From positions 1 through 54,152 of the forward strand of contig JAEZCJ010000053.1 of assembly GCA_023433615.1 (NCBI GenBank): a DNA stretch of 54,152 bases, written 5' to 3'. This DNA comes from Bacillota bacterium (GTDB lineage Bacteria > Bacillota > Bacilli > Paenibacillales > Paenibacillaceae). Positions 16,002 through 23,610 of this stretch are shown in pieces; the stretch's first letter is position 1, and the number at the start of each line of letters is the position of its first letter. The translations under genes and the position numbers were made by a program. The notes under the pieces were generated by a model that was not told the origin of the DNA, searched no databases, and saw only the letters and a program-made list of their open reading frames with translations.

Positions 16002-16030
16002 TTTACGTTAGAGCGCTTTCATTCTAAGAT
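16002..16030 (+). promoter_or_regulatory. Promoter of dhaKL with an embedded cre-like site
   Basis: TTTACG (16002-16007) and TAAGAT (16025-16030) are 17 bases apart; both boxes are weak, as expected for an activated promoter. The spacer holds TTAGAGCGCTTTCA (16008-16021), which fits the cre consensus at 12 of 14 positions. CcpA bound there would block transcription when better sugars are present. Confidence 0.6.
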
Positions 16031-16059
16031 AGGAGCAATGAACGATAGGAGGGTTCGAT

Positions 16060-17817
16060 GTGAAGAAAATCATGAACAAGCCCGAAACGCTCATCATGGA
16101 GATGTGCAATGGACTGGTGATGGCTCATCCGGAGCTCGAACTCATGAACAAGTATAAGGTGATCAAGAAGAAGGCCATCGATACGGATAAAGTAACTTTG
16201 ATTAGCGGCGGCGGCAGCGGCCATGAGCCCGCGCACGCAGGGTTCATCGGCAGGGGCATGCTCGATGCCGCGGTATGCGGCGACGTATTCGCATCCCCAT
16301 CCCAGATTCAGGTGTACCAAGCCATCAAGGCGACCGCAAGCCGCAAAGGCACATTGCTCATCATCAAAAATTACAGCGGCGATGTGATGAACTTCAAGAA
16401 CGCGGCCCGGTTGGCGGCCGAGGACGGCATGGAAGTCGAATACGTCCGCGTCGACGACGACATCGCGGTCGAAGACAGCCTGTACACGGTCGGCCGCCGC
16501 GGCGTGGCAGGCACCGTGCTCGTCCACAAGATCGCCGGGGCAGCGGCGGAGGAAGGCCGGAATCTCTTGCAGGTGAAGGCCGCAGCCGAGAAAGCGGCGC
16601 AGAGCGTGCGCAGCATCGGCCTCGCGCTGTCGTCATGCACCGTGCCCGCCCACGGTTCGCCGACGTTCCAATTAGGCGACGGCGAGATGGAATACGGCGT
16701 CGGCATCCATGGCGAGCCCGGCCGCAGGCGGGAGCCCGTCGCGAGCGCGGACGAACTCGCGGCCCGAATGACTTCAGAACTCTTGCAAGACATGGGCATC
16801 AAGGATGGCGAATCTGCCGATTTGGCCATTCTCATTAATGGCTTCGGGGCCACCCCGCTGATAGAGCTGTACTCGTTCAACCATGCGGTCATTCGGGAGC
16901 TTGAGGCTAGGAAAATCCGCATCTGCCGCACCTTCGTCGGCAACTACATGACCAGCATCGATATGATTGGCATGTCGCTGACGTTCATGAAGCTCGACGA
17001 CGAACTGGAGACGCTGTTGTCCAGCGTATGCATGGCTCCCGCGTTCCGTGTCGACGGGCCGATTCCCGAGGTGGAATATCGAAGCATCGAGGAGAGCGGC
17101 GAAGCGGAGTCGGCAACCTTCGTTACCGAGACATCGGAGCAATGTGCCGTTATTCGCGGCAATCGGCTCACGCTCGATAACGTCATCTACATCGTCGACA
17201 AGATGAGCGAGATCATCATTCGCAATGAAGTACCTTTCTGCGAGCTGGATAGCCATGCCGGGGACGGCGACTTCGGGATGAGCCTCGCCAAGGGGTTCCG
17301 GCAGCTGAAGCGGGAATGGCCGTCCATCGTCCAAGCGGACGGCCTGACGATCGGCTCGTTCCTTGACGGATGCTCCCTCGTCATTATGGAGCATTGCGGC
17401 GGCGCCTCCGGTCCGGTCTGGGGCTCTGCATTCCGCGCAGCCGGCAAGTATGCGGGGAACCGGGCCGAGCTATCCCGCACCGAAGCAGCCGACATGCTGC
17501 ATGCAGCCGTTCAAGGCATTCAGACGATCGGCGAAATCTCGTTCGGCCGCGGCGCGGTCGTGGGCGATAAGACGCTGATCGATGCGCTCGTTCCTTACGC
17601 GAACGTATGGGCGAATCGTGCTGCAGCGGGGGACGATCTGTTAACGACATTCAACCTTGCTGCGCAGGCAGCCGTGGAAGGCGCCGAGCAGACGAAGCAT
17701 ATCGTCGCTCGCATGGGCCGTGCCGGCAATGTCGGCGAACGCAGTCTCGGCCATCCCGATGCCGGCGCCTATGCGCTTGGGGTCATTTTCACGGAAATCG
17801 CGGAAAGTCTGAAGTAA
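16060..17817 (+). CDS. dhaKL: Fused ATP-dependent dihydroxyacetone kinase (DhaK-DhaL)
   Basis: A 585-residue single-chain kinase that makes dihydroxyacetone phosphate. Residues about 1-335 are the substrate domain, with LISGGGSGHEPAHAGF and the covalent-binding GVGIHGEPG. Residues about 370-585 are the DhaL-type ATP domain with ELDSHAGDGDFGMSL, whose Asp cluster holds the two Mg ions, and HCGGASGP. The fused form is of the ATP-using type (as in Citrobacter and animals), so no DhaM/PTS partner is needed and none is present. One small departure is GDGDFG where GDGDHG is usual. Translation starts at GTG 16060 with AGGAGG 7 bases upstream. It is preceded by a DhaS-type operator and a cre-like site and followed by a strong terminator. 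Confidence 0.92.
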   Translation: MKKIMNKPETLIMEMCNGLVMAHPELELMNKYKVIKKKAIDTDKVTLISGGGSGHEPAHAGFIGRGMLDAAVCGDVFASPSQIQVYQAIKATASRKGTLLIIKNYSGDVMNFKNAARLAAEDGMEVEYVRVDDDIAVEDSLYTVGRRGVAGTVLVHKIAGAAAEEGRNLLQVKAAAEKAAQSVRSIGLALSSCTVPAHGSPTFQLGDGEMEYGVGIHGEPGRRREPVASADELAARMTSELLQDMGIKDGESADLAILINGFGATPLIELYSFNHAVIRELEARKIRICRTFVGNYMTSIDMIGMSLTFMKLDDELETLLSSVCMAPAFRVDGPIPEVEYRSIEESGEAESATFVTETSEQCAVIRGNRLTLDNVIYIVDKMSEIIIRNEVPFCELDSHAGDGDFGMSLAKGFRQLKREWPSIVQADGLTIGSFLDGCSLVIMEHCGGASGPVWGSAFRAAGKYAGNRAELSRTEAADMLHAAVQGIQTIGEISFGRGAVVGDKTLIDALVPYANVWANRAAAGDDLLTTFNLAAQAAVEGAEQTKHIVARMGRAGNVGERSLGHPDAGAYALGVIFTEIAESLK

Positions 17818-17819
17818 CG

Positions 17820-17857
17820 AATAGCCCCGCAGGATGCTTGCGTCCTGCGGGGCTATT
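17820..17857 (+). terminator. Terminator of dhaKL
   Basis: A perfect 15 bp stem (AATAGCCCCGCAGGA with its complement) around an 8-base loop starts 2 bases after the stop codon. The T-run is short. Confidence 0.75.
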
Positions 17858-17938
17858 AAATGTGTACGGACAACATCTATCGATCGCGCTGCGCCCATAT
17901 GATGATATTGGTGAAATGCATATGGAGGAGGGCCATTC

Positions 17939-18754
17939 ATGAGTGATGCTTTCGTTGCGCGTTCGCTGGATGAGATCCGTTTTTGGGCTAGGATCATGAA
18001 AGAGCATTCCCTGTTTCTCAAACTGGGGTTCAGGTGCGAGGACACGCAGCTCATTCAAGAAGCGAACGGTTATTATGCCGTCTTCGAGCGGATCGAGGCA
18101 AGAGCCAACGCATATACAATCCAAACGGACCCGCAGCAGATCATGGCCTTCAATGCCGAGGTGCAGCATGCGGCTACGCACATCTGGGCGTTCAAGCGCA
18201 AAGTATTGGGCCTTATTCTGAACTGCAAGCTCCCTGGCGGCAACAATTTCCCGCTCCTCGTGGACCATGTCAGCCGGGAAGCCAATTATTTTCGCAACCG
18301 GCTTGCAGAGCTTAACAGCGGCAACCTGGAGCCGCTGGCCGATGCCATCATTGACGAGAATGTATTCTTCCTTAAGATTATGGCGGACCATGCGAAATTC
18401 ATCGGGCATTTACTGGACCCGTCCGAGCGCAAGCTGGTTCAGCAGGCTCAGGAGTTCAGCCATGATTTTGACCAACTGCTATGGCAAGCCCAAGATTTAA
18501 GCTCGATGCGCCCGCAGTCGCAGACAATGCCGCTGCTCGATCAATTTTTGGACCAGAACCGCGTATCCGTGGCCAGCCTCCGCGACTTCAAGAAGACGGC
18601 TCGCGATCTTATTGAAGCTTGCCGCATCAAGAGCATCATCCATCCTCTGCTTGCCGACCATGTCTTTCGCGAAGCGGAGCGCTTCCTATTCATAATCGAC
18701 ATGTTCGAGCAAAGCTTAACGGGGGTAGCTGTGACTCCGAACATTGTTCAATAA
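17939..18754 (+). CDS. DUF2935 helical protein
   Basis: A 271-residue cytoplasmic, all-helical protein made of two similar halves of about 130 residues. Each half has paired motifs rich in His and Glu: FWARIMKEHSLFLKLGF and DHVSREANYF in the first half, ENVFFLKIMADHAKFIGHLL and DHVFREAERFLF in the second. This is the pattern of the DUF2935 family, common in Bacillus, Paenibacillus and Clostridium. The EH and DH-x3-E spacing looks like a ferritin- or hemerythrin-like metal-binding bundle, but I know of no proven function. GGAGGAG lies at the right distance from the ATG. No partner gene is visible; it follows the dhaKL terminator. Confidence 0.8.
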   Translation: MSDAFVARSLDEIRFWARIMKEHSLFLKLGFRCEDTQLIQEANGYYAVFERIEARANAYTIQTDPQQIMAFNAEVQHAATHIWAFKRKVLGLILNCKLPGGNNFPLLVDHVSREANYFRNRLAELNSGNLEPLADAIIDENVFFLKIMADHAKFIGHLLDPSERKLVQQAQEFSHDFDQLLWQAQDLSSMRPQSQTMPLLDQFLDQNRVSVASLRDFKKTARDLIEACRIKSIIHPLLADHVFREAERFLFIIDMFEQSLTGVAVTPNIVQ

Positions 18755-18878
18755 GGGGATAGGCGTGTGCGGCAACTTGTGGTCGATTAGGAATATCAAC
18801 AGATTGGGCATTGGTACAATCGTCGGAATATCCGCATACATACAGATATAGCAGCCCAATCATGAAGGAGAGATCGCA

Positions 18879-19211
18879 ATGGCATTTATGCCTCCACAAG
18901 GACCGCCGCCTTCGCAAGGCCTGCCGCCTCCACTAGGTCCGTCGCCTTCGCAAGGCCCGCCGCCTCCACCTCCGACGTTTACGCCCCAGATGCAGCAGCA
19001 GGCAACCGTCTCGCCGACGGCGGTAGATCCCGGCGCCATATCCGGCTGCCGGGGCCGGTATACGTATATGTGGCTTCGAAACGGGGACAATTTCTGGTTC
19101 TATCCCACATTCGTGGGCAGGAACTCCGTCTCGGGCTATCGATGGAACGGCTGGTTCTGGATGTATGCGGGCGTAGACTTAAGACAGATCACGTCATTCA
19201 CTTGTTTCTGA
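18879..19211 (+). CDS. Small proline-rich protein with a conserved aromatic C-terminal module
   Basis: A 110-residue protein in two parts. Residues 4-40 are proline-rich (PPQGPPPSQGLPPP and similar) and come from a 36-base DNA repeat. Residues 55-110 are a compact aromatic module: CRGRYTYMWLRNGDNFWFYP, then VGRNSVSGYRWNGWFWMY and DLRQITSFTCF, with one Cys at each end. Proteins with this ending are widespread in Bacillus and Paenibacillus, usually listed as hypothetical, often with variable Pro/Gly-rich fronts. The build suggests a structural or spore-coat role, but this is inference. A good AAGGAG site lies before the ATG, and there is no signal peptide. Confidence 0.75.
   Translation: MAFMPPQGPPPSQGLPPPLGPSPSQGPPPPPPTFTPQMQQQATVSPTAVDPGAISGCRGRYTYMWLRNGDNFWFYPTFVGRNSVSGYRWNGWFWMYAGVDLRQITSFTCF
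18903..18974 (+). repeat. 36-base tandem repeat, two copies, inside the proline-rich gene
   Basis: Units 18903-18938 and 18939-18974 share GCCTTCGCAAGGC and GCCGCCTCCAC. They encode the repeated Pro-Ser-Gln-Gly-Pro segment. The length is a multiple of three, so copy-number change would keep the frame. Confidence 0.7.
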
Positions 19212-19236
19212 TAACCGCAGCTCCATCCAGAATCGA

Positions 19237-20676
19237 CTAGCGAGTGTTCCACGCATCCGCGAGGAGGCCGATCGCTTCCGCGATTTCCTCCTCGCGGATG
19301 CCTTCGAAGCCCAGCAGAATGGTCGGCGATGCCGCTAGATCGGGGGATATCGAATAGATCGAAGCCGGATAAACTCGAATACCGACCGTTCGAGCGGACT
19401 CCAGCAACTGCGCTTCCGATCGCGCATTCCTCACGCGAAGCAGGATGTGCAGCCCTGAGCCTGCGCCGACCACCTCGGCACGGCTGCCGAACGATCGTTC
19501 GATCGCCTCCAGCAGCAGGGCGTGCTTCCGCTGATAAACGTTCTTCATCCGCCGCATATGCCGCTCGAAGTCGCCCGCTTGCATGAACATCCGCAAGGCG
19601 TGCTGGAAGATAGGCGACGCAAGCTGGTCGTAGCTGTGCTGTCGCGCGCGGAATGCGTCAAGAAGCTGATGCGGGAGCACAAGGTAGCTGATGCGGAAGG
19701 ACGGCGTCAGCACCTTCGAGAACGTACCGACATAAATCACGCGTTCATGCTGGTCCAAGCTTTGGAGCGATGGAATCGGTCGCCCCCCGTAACGAAACTC
19801 CCCGTCGTAATCGTTCTCGATGATATAGGCGTCCTGCTCATGCGCCCAATGCAAGAGCTGCAGACGCTTGGCGATGGATAGAGTCATCCCGTACGGAAAT
19901 TGATGGGAAGGCGTCACGTACACGGCGCCGGAGCGGCCAAGCTCGGCTTCTTCCACGCGAATGCCGTCATGCTCGAGCGGCAGCGCACGGATCGCGTATC
20001 GATGCTGCTCGAATAGCGCCTTGACGCCTTCGTTCACCGCCTCCTCGGCCGCGATGCAATCGACCGAGCCGCGAAGGAGCTGCAGAAGCAGCTCGAGCGA
20101 GTGATACGTGCCGGCACCGATGACGATCTGCTCCGGCGTGCAGCGGACGCCTCGCATGTGCCGCAAGTAGCCTGCAATCTCCTTCCGCAGCCCCGGATCG
20201 CCTTGATAATCGCCGTACGCGAGCATATCCCCGTACTCCGGCCACAGGCAGCGATTCATCAACTTCCTCCACTGTGCATACGGAAAATGCTGCAAGTCAA
20301 CGCCCCCGTATTCGAAGTCGAAGCGGATCGGCTGCTCCTCCTCTCCTGCCGCTATCCGTTCGGGCAAGAGCGGTCGGGCGCCCTTCGGGACAGCGTCCTT
20401 CCTGTCTGCCGCCGTTCCGAAGCTGCCGTCCACCTCCGACGCATAGTACCCGCTGCGAGGCCTGCTTATGATATAGCCTTCTGCAAGCAGTTGTTCATAG
20501 GCGAGCGCAATCGGCGTGCGGCTCACGTCTAGATGCGCAGCCAGCTGCCGAATCGAAGGCATGCGGGCATGGCTGGCGATGCCGCCCGTCATAATCTCGT
20601 CGCGAATGTACCGATAGAGCTGCAAGTAGAGTGCCTCATGCCCATTCGGGTCCAGCTTCGGTGTCAGGTGAATCAT
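19237..20676 (-). CDS. MocR-family regulator (GntR HTH fused to aminotransferase-like domain)
   Basis: A 479-residue regulator. Residues about 5-75 are a GntR winged helix (LYLQLYRYIRDEI, MPSIRQLAAHLDVSRTPIALAYEQL). Residues about 110-479 are a fold-type I aminotransferase-like domain with GTFSKVLTPSFRISYLVLP, whose Lys should bind pyridoxal phosphate. The family includes GabR, PdxR and TauR, which sense PLP or an amino compound and usually control a divergent gene. Here the divergent gene is a HisC-like aminotransferase 112 bases away, so control of it is likely. The start ATG 20674-20676 follows GGAGG at 7 bases; an upstream in-frame start lacks a site. The effector cannot be read from the sequence. 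Confidence 0.88.
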   Translation of the reverse strand: MIHLTPKLDPNGHEALYLQLYRYIRDEIMTGGIASHARMPSIRQLAAHLDVSRTPIALAYEQLLAEGYIISRPRSGYYASEVDGSFGTAADRKDAVPKGARPLLPERIAAGEEEQPIRFDFEYGGVDLQHFPYAQWRKLMNRCLWPEYGDMLAYGDYQGDPGLRKEIAGYLRHMRGVRCTPEQIVIGAGTYHSLELLLQLLRGSVDCIAAEEAVNEGVKALFEQHRYAIRALPLEHDGIRVEEAELGRSGAVYVTPSHQFPYGMTLSIAKRLQLLHWAHEQDAYIIENDYDGEFRYGGRPIPSLQSLDQHERVIYVGTFSKVLTPSFRISYLVLPHQLLDAFRARQHSYDQLASPIFQHALRMFMQAGDFERHMRRMKNVYQRKHALLLEAIERSFGSRAEVVGAGSGLHILLRVRNARSEAQLLESARTVGIRVYPASIYSISPDLAASPTILLGFEGIREEEIAEAIGLLADAWNTR

Positions 20677-20690
20677 GGCCCAGCCTCCAT

Positions 20691-20749
20691 CTGTCACTCA
20701 ATATTCGTTCAAGCTGTCCATTTGATCAGTGCCAGCGATTCGATACAAT
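20691..20749 (+). promoter_or_regulatory. Promoter of the aminotransferase gene with MocR-type direct repeats
   Basis: TTGATC (20722-20727) and TACAAT (20744-20749) are 16 bases apart. CTGTCA (20691) and CTGTCC (20714) form a direct repeat 23 bases apart, about two helical turns, as is common for MocR/GabR sites. The second copy lies just before the -35. Confidence 0.5.
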
Positions 20750-20788
20750 TGCAGCAACTCGACCGTCAGCCTGCGTCGGGAATGCCGC

Positions 20789-21886
20789 ATGAAGGAGCGA
20801 ATCCCATTGTCCATTATTTTACCGCATATCGATCAATTGAAGCCATACGCAGTCGGTGCCGCAACGACTCATAACGAAACGGCCGTCCGCTTGCATCTGA
20901 ACGAGAATCCTTACCCTCCCTCCGAGCGCGTGCTCGACGCCCTGCATTCGATCGGCGAACGGCTCGTGCGCCGTTACCCCGATAACCAGAACGGCATGCT
21001 CCGTTCTGCGTTGGCGCGGCATTACGGGCGCAGCGAGGCGGAGATCTTTTGCGGGAACGGCTCAAGCGAGATCATCTCTCTGCTGTTCAAGGCGTTCCTC
21101 GGTCCGGACCGCCGCATCGCGATTCCGGATCCTTCCTTCGCGCTCTACCAGACGGTCGCTTCCATCCATCGGACAGCCTGCGAGATGATTCCCAACCTGG
21201 AGGATCTGTCGGTCGACGCAGATGCCCTCATCCGAAGCACGGCCGATGCGGCCGTATTGATCAACCCGCACGCGCCGAGCGGCAAGCTGCTGCCGCTTGC
21301 CGAAGTAGAGCGGATTGTCAAGCGATATCAGGGACTGCTTATCATCGACGAAGCTTATATCGACTTCTGCTCGGATGTTCATGGCGCTTCGCCGACCGCA
21401 CTCCCGCTTCTGGACAAGTATCCCAATCTGATCATTCTGCGCACGTTCTCCAAATCCTACGCGATGTGCGGCATGCGGGTCGGCTACTGCTTCGCAAATC
21501 CGGCTCTGATCGGGGCGCTGAACAAGGCCAAGGATCTGTATAACATCGACCAAGTGAGCGCGGTGCTTGCGGCAGCCGCACTATCGGACAAGGCTTACCT
21601 GAAACAGACGACCGCTGCCATTCGTCGGACGAAGGACGCATTCAGCGCGGCAATGACCGGAATGGGCTTCCGCGTCTACCCTTCCGATACGAACTTTGTC
21701 CTGTGCGCGACGCCTGCTTCCTTAGGAGTCGACGGCGCTCGATCGCTCTGCGCGAGACTTGCGGAACGCAACGTCTACGTCCGTCATTCCGATTCCCATC
21801 GACTCCGCGACAAGCTTCGCATCAGCATCGGGACCGACGCGGAAATGGATGCGCTGGTGAAGGAACTGTCGCAATTGCTCGGCTAG
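20789..21886 (+). CDS. HisC-like PLP aminotransferase
   Basis: A 365-residue class I/II aminotransferase of the histidinol-phosphate aminotransferase group. It shows HLNENPYPPSERV near the start, FCGNGSSEIISLLF, the aspartate motif LLIIDEAYIDF and the PLP-lysine motif RTFSKSYAMCGMRVGY. HisC turns imidazole acetol phosphate plus glutamate into histidinol phosphate; close relatives also work on phenylalanine and tyrosine. No other his genes are present, and the gene sits opposite a MocR regulator, so a specialised aromatic or amino-acid role is possible. I start at ATG 20789, because the promoter -10 at 20744-20749 lies beyond any upstream start. The ribosome site is weak (GGGA). Confidence 0.87.
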   Translation: MKERIPLSIILPHIDQLKPYAVGAATTHNETAVRLHLNENPYPPSERVLDALHSIGERLVRRYPDNQNGMLRSALARHYGRSEAEIFCGNGSSEIISLLFKAFLGPDRRIAIPDPSFALYQTVASIHRTACEMIPNLEDLSVDADALIRSTADAAVLINPHAPSGKLLPLAEVERIVKRYQGLLIIDEAYIDFCSDVHGASPTALPLLDKYPNLIILRTFSKSYAMCGMRVGYCFANPALIGALNKAKDLYNIDQVSAVLAAAALSDKAYLKQTTAAIRRTKDAFSAAMTGMGFRVYPSDTNFVLCATPASLGVDGARSLCARLAERNVYVRHSDSHRLRDKLRISIGTDAEMDALVKELSQLLG

Positions 21887-22016
21887 CAATGCAAATAAGA
21901 TCATGCACCACGATTAGTTGCTTGTACGTAGCTATATAGCTCTCGTATGCATAGAATGATAGAAACCGATTACGGAACGCCGATGAAGGATACAACGGAG
22001 TAAAGGAGCGAACGTG

Positions 22017-22790
22017 ATGAAGGTTCCTGCAGAGTTTGCAACTTTTGAGAGCGGACTAGCGGCCAGCCGCCGGAAGCTGCTGTCGGCGTTGGGCGGCGCG
22101 AAGGATATCACTTTCTTTTACGGTACCGGGAATATTGGGGATTACCTCATCTGGGAAGGCGTCTATCAATTGCTGAATCAAGTAGAATTCAAAATCGCAT
22201 ATCGAGAACAAATACCTAATATGCGCGGTCATACCGCCGTGTTCACCGGGAGCGGCGGCTGGTGTTCAGCCTATCATTCCTGTCCCGGTTATCTTCGAAT
22301 GCTAGAGTCTAACTTTGAACGTGTGATCATCTTTCCTAGCTCTTTCGACACATCCGTAACAGAAGTCGCGCGCGCGCTCTCGCAATCCAGAGCCCTGGTA
22401 TTCGCCAGGGAATGGAGATCTTATGGAATGATTAAGGATCTGTGCAATGCCGACTATGCCTACGATACGGCGTTCTTCTTCGACTACGAACCTTACAAGA
22501 GAGCCGGTGCGGGAAGCTTATATGCTTATCGAAACGATCTCGAGAAAAAAGGGTATGCTATTCCAGCCAATAACAATGATATTTCGGCGACTTGCTGCAC
22601 CGTTCGAGAATGGCTTGGCGTTATCGCTTCCCATGACGTGATCTATACCGATCGAGCGCACGTCACGATCGCGTCAGCCATGCTAGGTAAGCATGTATAC
22701 TATCGCCCTTCTAATTACCACAAGATTCCGGGCATCGCGGAATTTTCCCTCATCGGATTCCCTGTCGCAATGAAGGAGAGTTGGGAGTGA
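22017..22790 (+). CDS. Polysaccharide pyruvyl transferase family protein
   Basis: A 257-residue cytoplasmic enzyme of the polysaccharide pyruvyltransferase family, which adds a ketal-linked pyruvate from phosphoenolpyruvate to a sugar of an exopolysaccharide or cell-wall polymer. The start ITFFYGTGNIGDYLIWEGVY carries the family G-x-GNxGD motif. TAVFTGSGGWCSAY and the end motif DVIYTDRAHVTIASAMLGKH match the conserved core. It overlaps nothing but leads after 6 bases into a glycosyltransferase gene, with a shared terminator after that, so the two form a small operon. GGAG lies 8 bases before ATG 22017; GTG 22014 is the alternative. Its base composition looks more AT-rich than its neighbours, which may hint at transfer. 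Confidence 0.82.
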   Translation: MKVPAEFATFESGLAASRRKLLSALGGAKDITFFYGTGNIGDYLIWEGVYQLLNQVEFKIAYREQIPNMRGHTAVFTGSGGWCSAYHSCPGYLRMLESNFERVIIFPSSFDTSVTEVARALSQSRALVFAREWRSYGMIKDLCNADYAYDTAFFFDYEPYKRAGAGSLYAYRNDLEKKGYAIPANNNDISATCCTVREWLGVIASHDVIYTDRAHVTIASAMLGKHVYYRPSNYHKIPGIAEFSLIGFPVAMKESWE

Positions 22791-22796
22791 TCATCC

Positions 22797-23483
22797 ATGC
22801 TCGAATTGTCGGTCTTACTGCCCTATAAACCTGACAACGGTCCCAGAGATGCGGCCTTCCGATGGATAACGGCATTCTACTGGAAGTATATGCAGCATGC
22901 GGAAATCTGCATCGGGCATTCGGACTCTGCGCCATTCTCGCGCGCGCAAGCGATTAACGATGCCGCGCGCCAAGCGACTACCGGCCTGTTCCTGATCGCG
23001 GATACGGATATTTTCTATGATCCTCGCATTATTCGGGAGGCCATGCATAGATTAAACACGCACGCTTGGGTCATCCCTTATAGCCGCGTGCATGACCTAT
23101 CGGAACAATGTACGGGTCGATTGCTTGTGACAGCACCGACGTGGCCCCTCGCAATGCCGATTGATAGCAGCGTTCGCGCTTACAGCCCTAAGGGCGGCCT
23201 GACGCTGATCCCGCGCCAACATTTTGAGGCCGTCGGAGGTTTGGACGAGAGGTTCGTCGGCTGGGGCGGGGAAGACGACGCCATGGCCAGCTCCCTCGAT
23301 ACCCTATGCGGCGAGCACGATCGGCTTCAAGAAGCCATCTATCATCTATGGCATCCGAACAGCAAAGAGAACGGAAATCCGAATTACGCGAATAATTTCA
23401 ACTTGTTCCTGCGATATATGAATGCTTACGGGAACGTCTCCAGCATGCGCGAGCTAGTGTCTTCCCGTTCGACTTCCCTATGA
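22797..23483 (+). CDS. Glycosyltransferase, GT2/GT7-like
   Basis: A 228-residue GT-A fold transferase. LSVLLPYKPDNGPRDAAF opens the Rossmann part, SRAQAINDAARQA and LFLIADTDIF give the nucleotide and DxD metal site, and GGLDERFVGWGGEDDAM is the acceptor loop seen in galactosyl- and N-acetylgalactosaminyl-transferases and chondroitin-type synthases. It probably adds a sugar to the polymer that the upstream pyruvyltransferase decorates. The donor sugar is not visible. The pair has no flippase or polymerase gene nearby, so they are outlying decoration enzymes rather than a full exopolysaccharide cluster. GGGAG precedes the ATG. Confidence 0.8.
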   Translation: MLELSVLLPYKPDNGPRDAAFRWITAFYWKYMQHAEICIGHSDSAPFSRAQAINDAARQATTGLFLIADTDIFYDPRIIREAMHRLNTHAWVIPYSRVHDLSEQCTGRLLVTAPTWPLAMPIDSSVRAYSPKGGLTLIPRQHFEAVGGLDERFVGWGGEDDAMASSLDTLCGEHDRLQEAIYHLWHPNSKENGNPNYANNFNLFLRYMNAYGNVSSMRELVSSRSTSL

Positions 23484-23489
23484 CAGCGC

Positions 23490-23519
23490 TTAGCCCCCGG
23501 CAATATTTCCGGGGGCTAA
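23490..23519 (+). terminator. Terminator of the pyruvyltransferase/glycosyltransferase operon
   Basis: A perfect 11 bp stem, TTAGCCCCCGG with CCGGGGGCTAA, spans an 8-base loop and starts 6 bases after the stop codon. Confidence 0.8.
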
Positions 23520-23533
23520 TTCATGATAATTTT

Positions 23534-23585
23534 ATCGTTTTACAATAATTATTAATTGTTGTATAATGATTTAAGATCGTTTTAC
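23534..23585 (+). promoter_or_regulatory. Consensus promoter flanked by a 10-base direct repeat
   Basis: TTTACA (23539-23544), 17 bases, then TATAAT (23562-23567) is one of the best sigma-A matches in the window. ATCGTTTTAC occurs at 23534-23543, overlapping the -35, and again at 23576-23585, near +10. This pattern suits an autoregulating repressor. It drives the membrane protein/ABC operon. Confidence 0.65.
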
Positions 23586-23610
23586 GAAAACAATAAGAAG
23601 GATGGAGTGA

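Noticed and set aside
18815..18845. Sigma-E or sigma-K promoter before the proline-rich gene
   Set aside because: CATACATA is similar to a sigma-E -10, but the final base and the -35 do not fit, so no sporulation promoter is claimed.
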